From Desulfovibrio sp. OttesenSCG-928-G15 (GTDB lineage Bacteria > Desulfobacterota > Desulfovibrionia > Desulfovibrionales > Desulfovibrionaceae), in the NCBI GenBank assembly GCA_030266525.1, contig JAJDIC010000029.1:1-23620 (forward strand): DNA of 23,620 bases, in the 5' to 3' direction. The notes beneath the pieces were generated by a model. The model searched no databases. It was not told the DNA's origin and was given only the letters and a program-made list of their open reading frames with translations. Shown piece by piece: positions 6,900 to 15,169 of this stretch. The stretch's first letter is position 1; each line of letters opens with the position of its first letter. The position numbers were made by a program, and so were the translations under genes.

Positions 6900-6991
6900 C
6901 TGGACAAGCGAGCCGTTGCGGGGTAACAGTTTGCCTTGTTTATGGCGTATTTCCGGCAAGATTGCGGGTATTTCATTTTTTTGGGGAGACT

Positions 6992-7795
6992 ATGCGTTTT
7001 ACGATTATCAGTTCCGTGCTCAACAGCGGCCCTTCCCTCAAGGATACCGTCCATTCCGTTTTTACGCAGACCTATTCCAACTTTGAGCACATCATCCAGG
7101 ACGGCTGCTCCAGCGATGGCAGTACGGATTTTTTGCGAGCCATGGCTGACGAACGGCTGCGGGTTTTTCAGGAAAAAGACAGCGGTATTTACGACGCCTG
7201 GAACAAGGCGCTGGAAAAGGCGGAAGGCGACTGGGCCATTTTTTTGGGAGCTGGCGATCTGCTGCTGACGCCAACTGTGCTGGAGCAATGCGCCGCGCAG
7301 CTTGCGAACGCGCCCGCCCACACCGTTCTTGCTTACGGCGGCATGCTCATGGGGCCAAGGGGTAAAGCCGAGCAGCGCGTACAGCGCACCCTGCGAACAG
7401 TGTACAGCCGGCTGTCCACCCACATGAGTATTCCGTTCACCGCCACCTTTGTGCGGGTTTGCGAACTGAAACGCCTGGGCTTTGATTCTTCCTTTCGCAT
7501 TGCCGGAGACTACGATTTTGTGGTCAGGGCCATCAGCCATGACAATGTACTGCGCTTGCCCTTTATGGTAAGCTTTATGGAAGACGGCGGGGTAAGCAGC
7601 AACGAGGCCTATACCGCCCTGTTCAAGCAGGAGCGCCGCCGCGTGGCCGAGACGCGTATCATTCCCAAGGCAGAGGAAATCATTCGCGGGTGTGTCGCCC
7701 ATTTGGAAGAAAGCACCTGCTGCGGCGCCAGAAAGAAAATTCGCCGGGGTGAGCGCCTGCTTGCCGCTTTGCGCAGGCAACGCATTGTGGAATAA
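6992..7795 (+). CDS. Glycosyltransferase family 2
   Basis: 267 aa from the ATG at 6992 (MRFTIISSVLNSGPSLKDTV), which has GGGGAG 4 bases upstream. An open extension to 6875 is rejected because it reads through the intercistronic hairpin and lacks homology. It has the GT-A fold: the first strand, HIIQDGCSSDGSTDF (nucleotide-binding, about 34-47), the KDSGIYDAWNKA motif typical of the WcaA-like group, and FLGAGDLL (about 89-96) at the metal/donor site. GDYDF (172-176) and GGVS (199-202) are also family landmarks. Likely a cytoplasmic or membrane-associated sugar transferase of the surface glycan. Confidence 0.9.
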   Translation: MRFTIISSVLNSGPSLKDTVHSVFTQTYSNFEHIIQDGCSSDGSTDFLRAMADERLRVFQEKDSGIYDAWNKALEKAEGDWAIFLGAGDLLLTPTVLEQCAAQLANAPAHTVLAYGGMLMGPRGKAEQRVQRTLRTVYSRLSTHMSIPFTATFVRVCELKRLGFDSSFRIAGDYDFVVRAISHDNVLRLPFMVSFMEDGGVSSNEAYTALFKQERRRVAETRIIPKAEEIIRGCVAHLEESTCCGARKKIRRGERLLAALRRQRIVE

Positions 7796-7803
7796 GCCCT
7801 GAC

Positions 7804-9504
7804 ATGAAACAAGCTCCCGTCATCGTTTTTGCCTGCAACCGGCCCGTGCATCTGCGTCGAACCCTTGAGGCTCTGGCGGCAAATGATCTGGCTTGCGAAA
7901 CCGATGTCGTCATTTTCTGCGACGGTCCCCGATATGAAGTGGAAAAACCCCTGGCTGATGCTGTTTACAAGGTGGCAGCCGGTGCCCGTGGCTTTAAGAG
8001 CTGCACGGTCAGTAAACGCGACGCCCACCTCGGCTTGACATATAGTGTGATAGAAGGCGTTGACGAAGCTCTGGCCAAAAATGACAGGGTCATCATTATG
8101 GAAGATGACCTGCTTGCTTCGCCGTATTTTTTGCGTTTCATGAATGAAGCGCTACGCCTTTACATAGACGAGCCCAAAGTGAGCTGCGTTAGCGGCAGGT
8201 GTTTCCCCCATAGCGTTTCAACCCCTCCGGAAAGCTTTTTTTTGCCTGGCTCGGATTGCGCGGGATGGGCGACCTGGAAACGCGCCTGGCAGTTGTTTGA
8301 AAAAGACGGCACCACGCTAGCCAGGCAGCTGGGGGAACGGCGGCTTGGCAATATTTTGAACCGGGGTTGCGGTTGTGATTGCATGAGCATGCTGCAAGAC
8401 TCCGCAACAGGACGGGTGGGTTCCTGGTCGGCTCACTGGCTGGCGACAGCGCTTCTGAATGATATGTATTATCTGGTCCCGGGGCGTTCTCTTGTACTCA
8501 ATATCGGAAACGGCGACTCCGACAGGCAGAACACCCGAATGATCGGCAGGTATGATGCCCCCTTGTCGCAAACGCCCGTTCGCCTGGAGAAGCAGCCGGT
8601 CCGTGCGCATCCCGTCATGTATAAAGCCCTGATGGGCTTTCTTTCCGGCAGCGGCGGGGACGCGCGGCGCAAGCACGCGGGACCTTTACGAAACAAGGTA
8701 GCTGAATTGCAGTATGCCGCGAAGGCCACGGTCAAAAGAGTCTTCAGCATGATGGGCCTGCGAAAGAAAAAGAAAGAAACATCAGGCAGGAACGTCTGGC
8801 AACGCTACCCCGACTGGCAAAGCGCCTGCGCGGCGAGCGGGGGCTATGATTCCGAAGCCATTTTTCAGAGAGTTCGGCTGGCTGCGCGCATGGTTCGTGA
8901 CGGAAGCGCCGTATGGGAGCGGGACTCTGTTCCCTTTTACCACGAGGAATATACTCTGCCCCTTCTGGCTGCGCTGATGAAACAGGCCGCCTGCAATAAA
9001 GGGCGTTTGTCGGTACTGGATTTCGGCGGCGCTCTTGGCAGCACCTACATGCAAAACCGCGCCTGGCTGGACTGTCTTGACCATCTGGAGTGGCATGTGG
9101 TTGAGCAGCCGCATTTCGTGGCCTGCGGCAAAGAAGAATTTACTTTCGGTCCCTTGCGTTTTTGGCCGACAATGGCGGAATGCTTCCAGAACGGCGCAAT
9201 CGACGTGGTCCTTTTATCCGGCGTGCTCCAGTATCTGGACGAGCCTTACGCGCTGCTGGAGGAAGTCTGTTCTTTCGCGCCTTCCCTGATCGTCATCGAG
9301 CGCACTCCTTTTGCGGAAGGCGAGGAAGAGTTCAGCGTGCAGCACGTGCCGGAACATATTTATAAAGCAAGCTACGCCTGCCGTTTTCTGGACAGGAGGC
9401 GCTGCAAGGACGTGTTGCAACGTCAGGGTTACCGCTGTCTGCCCGAATATCCTTCGGCAGTGGACCCCAAAGGTTTTTTCGGATTCTTTGCTTTGAGGCA
9501 GTAA
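7804..9504 (+). CDS. Fusion: GT2/GNT-I-like glycosyltransferase + TIGR04325-type methyltransferase
   Basis: 566 aa with two domains. Residues 1-285 form a GT-A domain (PVIVFACNRPVHLRRTLEAL, donor-site EDDLLASPYFL at 100-110, GWATWKRAW). A basic linker (about 286-330, including RKKKKE) follows. Residues 333-566 resemble the TIGR04325 methyltransferases of surface-polysaccharide loci: YPDWQSACAASGGYDSE, ERDSVPF, the SAM-binding strand SVLDFGGALGSTY (403-415), VVLLSGVLQYL, and a C-terminal GFFGFFALR. One protein may therefore add a sugar and methylate the glycan, perhaps as a cap (inference). It starts 8 bp after the preceding stop. Confidence 0.82.
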   Translation: MKQAPVIVFACNRPVHLRRTLEALAANDLACETDVVIFCDGPRYEVEKPLADAVYKVAAGARGFKSCTVSKRDAHLGLTYSVIEGVDEALAKNDRVIIMEDDLLASPYFLRFMNEALRLYIDEPKVSCVSGRCFPHSVSTPPESFFLPGSDCAGWATWKRAWQLFEKDGTTLARQLGERRLGNILNRGCGCDCMSMLQDSATGRVGSWSAHWLATALLNDMYYLVPGRSLVLNIGNGDSDRQNTRMIGRYDAPLSQTPVRLEKQPVRAHPVMYKALMGFLSGSGGDARRKHAGPLRNKVAELQYAAKATVKRVFSMMGLRKKKKETSGRNVWQRYPDWQSACAASGGYDSEAIFQRVRLAARMVRDGSAVWERDSVPFYHEEYTLPLLAALMKQAACNKGRLSVLDFGGALGSTYMQNRAWLDCLDHLEWHVVEQPHFVACGKEEFTFGPLRFWPTMAECFQNGAIDVVLLSGVLQYLDEPYALLEEVCSFAPSLIVIERTPFAEGEEEFSVQHVPEHIYKASYACRFLDRRRCKDVLQRQGYRCLPEYPSAVDPKGFFGFFALRQ

Positions 9505-9566
9505 GCGGGCAGACGCGCTCCGGCGGTACTGCTTTATCCTGAAATACCTCAGCCAACGGAAAAAAC

Positions 9567-10724
9567 ATGACGCTCCCCTTTATTCCCTTTGCCGACCCAT
9601 CTGCCGCCTATCGTGAGCGCAAGCGGGATATTCTTTTTGCTGTGGAATCGGCCTTTGATTCGGGCCGCTATATCCTCGGCAGCGAAGTGGAAGATTTCGA
9701 GCGGGAATTCGCCGCTTTTCTCGGTACGCCCCATGCCACAGCCTGCGCGAACGGCACGGACGCCATAGAGCTTGCGCTGCGTGGTATGGGCATAGGCACG
9801 GGAGCGGCGGTTTTTACCGTATCGCATACGGCTGTAGCCACAGTGGCGGCTATTGAACGCGCCGGAGCCCTGCCCGTGCTTGTGGACATTGCAGAAGAGT
9901 CCATGACCATGTGTCCGGATTCTCTGGGCGCTGCTATCGATCACCTGCTTGCCTCAAGGCCCGAACTGCGCCCGGCGGCGATTATTCCCGTACATCTGTA
10001 TGGCCATGCCTGCGATATGGACCCCATTCTGGCTTTGGCAGAAAGGTATGGCCTGGCAGTCATAGAAGACTGCGCCCAGGCTCACGGCGCGCGTTATAAA
10101 GGCCGCATGGTCGGCAGTATGGGGAACGCCGCTTCTTTCAGCTTTTATCCGACTAAAAATCTTGGCGCTCTAGGCGATGGCGGGGGTTGCGCCTGCCCGG
10201 ACGCCGCTCTGGACGGGCGATTGAAGGCCCTTCGCCAATATGGCTGGGAAGAACGGTACATAAGCGCCATGCCCGGCATCAACAGCCGTCTTGACCCGGT
10301 GCAGGCTGCTATTTTGCGTATCCAGCTGGCCCATCTGGAAAAGGACAATATGTCCCGGCAGCGCATAGCCGCTCTTTACGCGACCGCTTTGTCCGGCGCG
10401 AGTCTGAGGCTGCCTTCGGCAGCGGACTGGACGCAGCACGTCTATCACCTGTATGTGCTGCGCACACCCAAAAGGGATGCGCTGGCCAACTTTTTGCGTG
10501 AGCGCGGCATCGGCACAGCCGTGCATTATCCACAGGCAGTACACAGGCAGCCCGCCTATAGCGGTCGTGTACCGCTGGCACCTGGCGGGTTGCCGGTTAC
10601 AGATGCCATTATTCCGCAACTGCTCAGCCTGCCCATGTACCCTCAACTGGAAGAGGGCGCCGTGCAACGGGTGTGCGAGGCGGTAAACGAATGGGCCGCT
10701 GCCTCTGACCGGGGAGACTGCTGA
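9567..10724 (+). CDS. PLP-dependent sugar aminotransferase, DegT/DnrJ/EryC1/StrS family
   Basis: 385 aa, the usual length for the family. It shows IPFADPSAAY, the GRYILGSEVEDFEREFA start, ANGTDAIELAL (phosphate/PLP loop), VIEDCAQAHGA (D168 pairs with the pyridine nitrogen), SFSFYPTKNLGALGDGG with the PLP lysine K197, and NSRLDPVQAAILRIQL. It transfers an amino group, normally from glutamate, to a nucleotide-linked keto-sugar in the cytoplasm. It resembles the 3-amino-3,6-dideoxyhexose type (FdtB/QdtB-like), but the substrate is not proven. No separate dTDP-sugar genes are present in this window. The stop overlaps the next ATG by one base (TGATG). Confidence 0.9.
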   Translation: MTLPFIPFADPSAAYRERKRDILFAVESAFDSGRYILGSEVEDFEREFAAFLGTPHATACANGTDAIELALRGMGIGTGAAVFTVSHTAVATVAAIERAGALPVLVDIAEESMTMCPDSLGAAIDHLLASRPELRPAAIIPVHLYGHACDMDPILALAERYGLAVIEDCAQAHGARYKGRMVGSMGNAASFSFYPTKNLGALGDGGGCACPDAALDGRLKALRQYGWEERYISAMPGINSRLDPVQAAILRIQLAHLEKDNMSRQRIAALYATALSGASLRLPSAADWTQHVYHLYVLRTPKRDALANFLRERGIGTAVHYPQAVHRQPAYSGRVPLAPGGLPVTDAIIPQLLSLPMYPQLEEGAVQRVCEAVNEWAAASDRGDC

Positions 10725-11701
10725 TGAACTTTGACAGGTCTCGTGTCCTGATTACCGGCGGGGCGGGTTTTATCGGCTCCAGCCTGGCCAGACGTCTTAC
10801 GCGTATGGGTGCGCGGGTGACTATTGCCGATAGCCTGATTCCCGAATACGGGGGCAATTTCGCCAATATCGAAGATATTCGCGATGCTGTGGATCTGAAC
10901 ATTACCGACGTGCGCGACCCTCATGCCATGCGGCACCTGATCCAGGGGCAAGATTTTCTTTTCAACCTGGCCGGACAAACCAGTCACATGGATTCCATGA
11001 CCGAGCCGCTTACAGACCTGGAAATCAACGCCAGGGCGCAACTCTCCATCGTGGAAGCCTGCCGCGTGCATAACCCCGGAATTCGCATCGTTTTTGCCGG
11101 CACCCGTCAGGTATACGGTCGCCCGGACTATCTGCCCGTTGACGAGAGCCACCCCCTGCGCCCTGTGGACGTTAACGGTATCCACAAGCTGGCGGGAGAG
11201 TGGTATCATTTGCTCTACAACAGCGTGTACGGCATTCGGGCCACTGTACTGCGCCTGACCAACACTTACGGCCCGGGCATGCGCATCAAGGACGCCCGGC
11301 AAACCTTTTTGGGTATATGGGTCCGCTATCTGCTGGAGGGCAAGCCCTTTGAAGTATGGGGCGGCGAGCAGTTACGCGATTTCACGTATGTGGATGATTG
11401 TGTGGACGCGATGCTTCTGGCGGCATCGCGCCCGGAAGCTTCCGGGCGGGTGTATAACCTGGGCGGTGAAAAGGTGGTCAGTTTGAAAACTCTGGCCCAA
11501 GCCCTTATCAACGCCCATGGCTCCGGCGAATATGAGATTCGGGAATACCCGGAAGAACGCAAGAAAATCGACATCGGCGACTATTATTCTGACGACGGGC
11601 TCATCCGCTCGGAACTCGGCTGGCATCCCGCCGTCCCTCTGGAACAGGGGCTGGCCGCCACGCTTGCCTACTTCAAACCCCGCCTGGCGTTGTATCTATG
11701 A
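10724..11701 (+). CDS. NAD-dependent epimerase/dehydratase, atypical active site
   Basis: 325 aa extended SDR. The Rossmann motif is GGAGFIG (12-18), then FNLAGQTSH, FAGTRQVYG (124-132), RLTNTYGP and RDFTYVDD. The canonical Y-x3-K is replaced: the lysine is K155 in VNGIHKLAGEWYH, and N151 stands where the catalytic tyrosine should be; T127 replaces the usual serine. I recall a group of epimerase-like proteins with the same PVDVNGI-x-K-x-AGEWYHLLY pattern in surface-sugar loci, so this looks like a family trait rather than decay. It is translationally coupled to the aminotransferase, which suggests they act on the same nucleotide sugar. The reaction is uncertain. Confidence 0.87.
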   Translation: MNFDRSRVLITGGAGFIGSSLARRLTRMGARVTIADSLIPEYGGNFANIEDIRDAVDLNITDVRDPHAMRHLIQGQDFLFNLAGQTSHMDSMTEPLTDLEINARAQLSIVEACRVHNPGIRIVFAGTRQVYGRPDYLPVDESHPLRPVDVNGIHKLAGEWYHLLYNSVYGIRATVLRLTNTYGPGMRIKDARQTFLGIWVRYLLEGKPFEVWGGEQLRDFTYVDDCVDAMLLAASRPEASGRVYNLGGEKVVSLKTLAQALINAHGSGEYEIREYPEERKKIDIGDYYSDDGLIRSELGWHPAVPLEQGLAATLAYFKPRLALYL

Positions 11702-12723
11702 GCAGGAACGAAGCCCATGCAACCGTCCGTGCGAGTGGTCCGCGGCATTTTTGTACGTATTTTGACCACAATTACATCCCAAGAGCCCTGGTCACGCTGG
11801 AGTCTTTACACCGCTACGCGCCCGATGCGCTGGTCCATGCCCTGTGCCTGACAAAAGACTGCCGTATGGGTATGGAACATCTGGCCCTGCCCTTTGTGCG
11901 CCTGTACGACCTTGTTGATCTGGAAACAGCAGACCCGGAACTGGCGGCAGTGAAAAATACGCGCAGCGCAGTGGAGTATTATTTTACGCTCAGCCCCTGC
12001 CTGCCCCGTTTTCTGCTCACAAGGGAAGGGCTTGACGAGGTCACCTACCTTGACGCCGACATGATGTTTTTTTCTTCCCCGGAGCCGCTTTTTGAAGAAG
12101 CCGCAAAGGCTTCGGTGATTATTACCCCCCATCGGTTCTCCGAAAGCCTCGGCCCTTTGCGGAAGAAGCTGGAAGTATATGGTCTTTATAATGTCAGTTG
12201 GCTGACCTTTCGTAACACCGGCAGCGGCAGCGCCTGTCTGGAATGGTACCGCGCCGCCTGCCTGGATTGGTGCTTTGACCGGGTGGAGGGCGACCGTTTT
12301 GCGGATCAGAAGTACCTTGATTCTTTTCCCCGTCTGTTTGATGGCGTCCACGTCATGCGTCATAAGGGCGGTGGTGTGGCACCCTGGAATTTGCACGACG
12401 CACAGTTTGAAAAACGTGACGGGATAACGCTTGTGGATGGCGAGCCTCTCATTTTTTACCACGCCCAGGCTTTTCAGCCGATACTGGGTCCGTTCTATGC
12501 TTCCGGCGGCTATGCGTATGCGTTGCGCCCCGGCAGGGACCAAAAAGAGTGCATCTTTCGCCCTTATATACAGGCTTTTGACGCCGCCTCAGCCAAAGCG
12601 GCGCGTGTGGGCATTGTCAGCCAGAGAGCGGGCGCTCGACAACTGGAAAAAAGCGGTTTTCGCAGACAACTCCGGCGTGTTTACAAAGAATTCAAGCACG
12701 GAAGCCTGGTTACGCGGTTTTGA
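11698..12723 (+). CDS. GT8-like glycosyltransferase
   Basis: 341 aa. The N-terminus reads HFCTYFDHNYIPRALVTLESL, as in glycogenin/LgtC-type GT-A transferases acting on nucleotide sugars. The metal-binding D-x-D is D119-A-D121 in VTYLDADMMFFSSPEPLF. Later landmarks are FADQKYLDSFP, GGGVAPWNL and the C-terminal FYHAQAF histidine region. The last 45 residues are basic and may attach the protein to the membrane. The ATG overlaps the epimerase stop by 4 bp (ATGA). Donor and acceptor are unknown. Confidence 0.83.
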   Translation: MSRNEAHATVRASGPRHFCTYFDHNYIPRALVTLESLHRYAPDALVHALCLTKDCRMGMEHLALPFVRLYDLVDLETADPELAAVKNTRSAVEYYFTLSPCLPRFLLTREGLDEVTYLDADMMFFSSPEPLFEEAAKASVIITPHRFSESLGPLRKKLEVYGLYNVSWLTFRNTGSGSACLEWYRAACLDWCFDRVEGDRFADQKYLDSFPRLFDGVHVMRHKGGGVAPWNLHDAQFEKRDGITLVDGEPLIFYHAQAFQPILGPFYASGGYAYALRPGRDQKECIFRPYIQAFDAASAKAARVGIVSQRAGARQLEKSGFRRQLRRVYKEFKHGSLVTRF

Positions 12724-12916
12724 TGCGCGGTCAGGCTCAGGCAAATTTTCCTTATTACTGTCAATACGGCGGTACCCTCGGCTCTGCCCCGTTCTCTTGT
12801 GCAAGTGCCAGGCGGACATATCACACGAACCGGAAGAAGCCCGGACCGGGTGAAATCTCCCCTGCCCAGGGCCGGATACTAACGGCGATTACCCTTAAAC
12901 CCTCTTGGGACGATTC

Positions 12917-14116
12917 ATGAAAAAAGCCCTTATTACAGGCGTTACCGGGCAGGACGGCGCGTATCTTGTCCGTCTTTTGCTGAAAAAAGGTTATGAAGTG
13001 CATGGCATAAAACGCCGCGCTTCGTTGTTTAATACAAAGCGCATTGACGCGATTTATCAAGGGCTGCATGTGCCCAACAAGCGGTTTTTCCTGCATTACG
13101 GCGACCTTACGGACAGCGCCAACCTTATCAGCCTTGTTCAGAAAATACGCCCGGATGAAGTATATAACCTTGCCGCACAAAGCCATGTGCAGGTGTCGTT
13201 CGAGTCTCCGGAATATACGGCCAACGTTGATGCCCTGGGCACTTTACGGGTTCTTGAGGCCGTGCGGATGCTTGACCTTGTCGGAAAGACCAGGGTTTAC
13301 CAGGCTTCCACCTCGGAACTCTTCGGTAAGGTTCAGGAAACGCCCCAACGGGAAAGCACTCCGTTTTATCCGCGCTCTCCATACGCCTGCGCAAAACTTT
13401 ACGCGTACTGGATAACCGTCAATTATCGCGAAGCCTACGGCATGTATGCCTGCAATGGAATCCTCTTCAACCATGAATCGCCTATGCGTGGTGAAACATT
13501 TGTCACGCGCAAGGTGACAAGATGTTTGTCCCGGCTGGTGCTTGGGCTTGAAGACTGCCTGTATATGGGCAACATGAATGCCCTGCGCGATTGGGGCCAT
13601 GCGCGTGACTATGTCAAGATGATGTGGCTGATGCTTCAGCAGGAAAAGGCGGATGACTACGCCATAGCCACGGGCATTCAGCGTTCGGTGCGCGAATTTA
13701 TAGAAAAGACGGCGGAGCGCCTAGGCATTTCGCTTGAATGGGAAGGAAACGGCGTTGACGAAGTCGGCAGGGTGGCTTCTTTTGACGCGGAAGCCGTTTC
13801 CAGCCTTCTGAGCTTTGGAACAGCCAACACTCCGGCGGGCGAGTCGCTTCGCAAAGAAAGCCTGGAACAGGTCCGTGCCAACCCCGCCTTGCGTCCGGGC
13901 AGTATTATTGTGCGCATTGACCCCAGGTACTTCCGCCCGACAGAGGTTGAAACCCTTCTGGGCGATCCGACCAAAGCCAGGGAAAAACTGGGCTGGACGC
14001 CAACGACCTCTTTTGACGACATGGTAGGCGAGATGGTCAGGGAAGATTTCTCTGAAGCCCGCCGCGACAATCTTTGTATGCAATCCGGCTTTGATGTGCC
14101 CAATGTATGGGAGTAG
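12917..14116 (+). CDS. gmd: GDP-mannose 4,6-dehydratase
   Basis: 399 aa from the ATG at 12917 ([17 protein letters not shown]); a TTG at 12905 is possible but less likely. The NADP-binding GVTGQDG motif is intact, as are the catalytic T132/E134 region (ASTSELFGK), Y156-x3-K160 ([12 protein letters not shown]), [23 protein letters not shown], and the C-terminal [20 protein letters not shown]. It converts GDP-D-mannose to GDP-4-keto-6-deoxy-D-mannose. It is about 25 residues longer than typical 370-aa Gmd because of an extra loop (about 288-325) before [17 protein letters not shown] 193-bp gap without a clear promoter or terminator precedes it. Confidence 0.96.
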   Translation: MKKALITGVTGQDGAYLVRLLLKKGYEVHGIKRRASLFNTKRIDAIYQGLHVPNKRFFLHYGDLTDSANLISLVQKIRPDEVYNLAAQSHVQVSFESPEYTANVDALGTLRVLEAVRMLDLVGKTRVYQASTSELFGKVQETPQRESTPFYPRSPYACAKLYAYWITVNYREAYGMYACNGILFNHESPMRGETFVTRKVTRCLSRLVLGLEDCLYMGNMNALRDWGHARDYVKMMWLMLQQEKADDYAIATGIQRSVREFIEKTAERLGISLEWEGNGVDEVGRVASFDAEAVSSLLSFGTANTPAGESLRKESLEQVRANPALRPGSIIVRIDPRYFRPTEVETLLGDPTKAREKLGWTPTTSFDDMVGEMVREDFSEARRDNLCMQSGFDVPNVWE

Positions 14117-14118
14117 CC

Positions 14119-15093
14119 ATGAAAGAAGCGACTAGCAAGGCCGGCCCGGTTATGGAAAAAAACAGCAGGATTTTTGTCGCCGGGCACCGTGGACTGGTAG
14201 GTGGGGCGCTTGTCCGGGCGCTACAGTCAGCCGGGTATAGTGAACTGCTTCTTCGCAGCCGCTCCGAACTTGATCTGTGCGATCAGGCCGCGACAGAAGC
14301 TTTTTTCAGCAAGGAAAAACCCGAATACGTTTTCCTCGCGGCTGCCAAGGTGGGGGGAATACACGCCAACAATACATACCCGGCGGAGTTTTTACGGGAC
14401 AATCTTTGCATTCAGAACAATATAATTCACAGCGCATGGCGTTCGGGAGTGAAGAAGCTGCTGTTTTTGGGTTCCTCATGCATCTACCCGAAGCTTTGTC
14501 CCCAGCCGATACAAGAGGAATACCTGCTTACCGGCCCGCTGGAGCCGACCAACGAGGCTTACGCCATTGCCAAGATTGCCGGAATTCGCATGTGCCAGGC
14601 TTATCGCAGCCAGTACGGCTTTGACGCGATAAGCGCCATGCCGACCAACCTTTACGGGCCGGGCGACAATTTCGACCTGCAAAACAGCCATGTGATGCCC
14701 GCCATGATTCGGCGCTTCCATGACGCGAAAGAAAGCGGATTGGCTAGTCTGGCAATATGGGGAACCGGAACGCCCCGAAGAGAGTTCCTGCATGTGGACG
14801 ACCTGGCGGCTGCGCTTGTTTTCCTGATGCGGCATTACTCGGACGGGCTGCATATAAACGTCGGATGCGGCTCGGACCTGACGATAATGGAACTGGCCCG
14901 CATTGTGGCTGATGTGGTGGGGTTTAAAGGGGACATTCTCACGGATCCGTCAAAACCGGACGGAACACCGCGAAAGCAACTGGACGTCAGCCGGTTGAGC
15001 GCTCTTGGGTGGAAAGCCCAAATTGGCCTGCGCGAGGGTGTTGAGTCTGCTTACAGGTGGTATCTGCAAAATATCGCAAAGCTTGAGCGCTGA
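14119..15093 (+). CDS. fcl: GDP-L-fucose synthase
   Basis: 324 aa from the ATG at 14119, with GGGAG 5 bases upstream. An in-frame ATG at 14107 lies inside gmd, and another at 14152 is possible. It shows [16 protein letters not shown] (NADP-binding), [23 protein letters not shown] (C121), Y148-x3-K152 in [11 protein letters not shown], and [12 protein letters not shown] with H191, all family active-site residues. It epimerises and reduces GDP-4-keto-6-deoxymannose to GDP-L-fucose. It lies 2 bp after the gmd stop (TAG), so the pathway is complete from GDP-mannose. Last gene of the rightward operon. Confidence 0.96.
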   Translation: MKEATSKAGPVMEKNSRIFVAGHRGLVGGALVRALQSAGYSELLLRSRSELDLCDQAATEAFFSKEKPEYVFLAAAKVGGIHANNTYPAEFLRDNLCIQNNIIHSAWRSGVKKLLFLGSSCIYPKLCPQPIQEEYLLTGPLEPTNEAYAIAKIAGIRMCQAYRSQYGFDAISAMPTNLYGPGDNFDLQNSHVMPAMIRRFHDAKESGLASLAIWGTGTPRREFLHVDDLAAALVFLMRHYSDGLHINVGCGSDLTIMELARIVADVVGFKGDILTDPSKPDGTPRKQLDVSRLSALGWKAQIGLREGVESAYRWYLQNIAKLER

Positions 15094-15130
15094 CTTTTGC
15101 CGTAGCCGGCGGTGTTGCTCTCCCGCTCAA

Positions 15131-15145
15131 GCAAAGAACCTTTGC
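15131..15145. repeat. Small inverted repeat in the convergent gap
   Basis: GCAAAG (15131-15136) and CTTTGC (15140-15145) form a 6-bp stem with a 3-nt loop between the convergent genes. No T-tract follows on either strand, so a terminator role is weak. Confidence 0.3.
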
Positions 15146-15169
15146 GATTTGTGGCTTAACGGCACGGGA

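Noticed and set aside
6875..6991. A 39-residue N-terminal extension of the GT2 protein
   Set aside because: It reads through a hairpin and has no GT2 similarity; GGGGAG directly precedes ATG 6992.
6884..7780. A 298-codon minus-strand frame opposite the GT2 gene
   Set aside because: It is antisense to a well-supported glycosyltransferase and has no start signal or domain.
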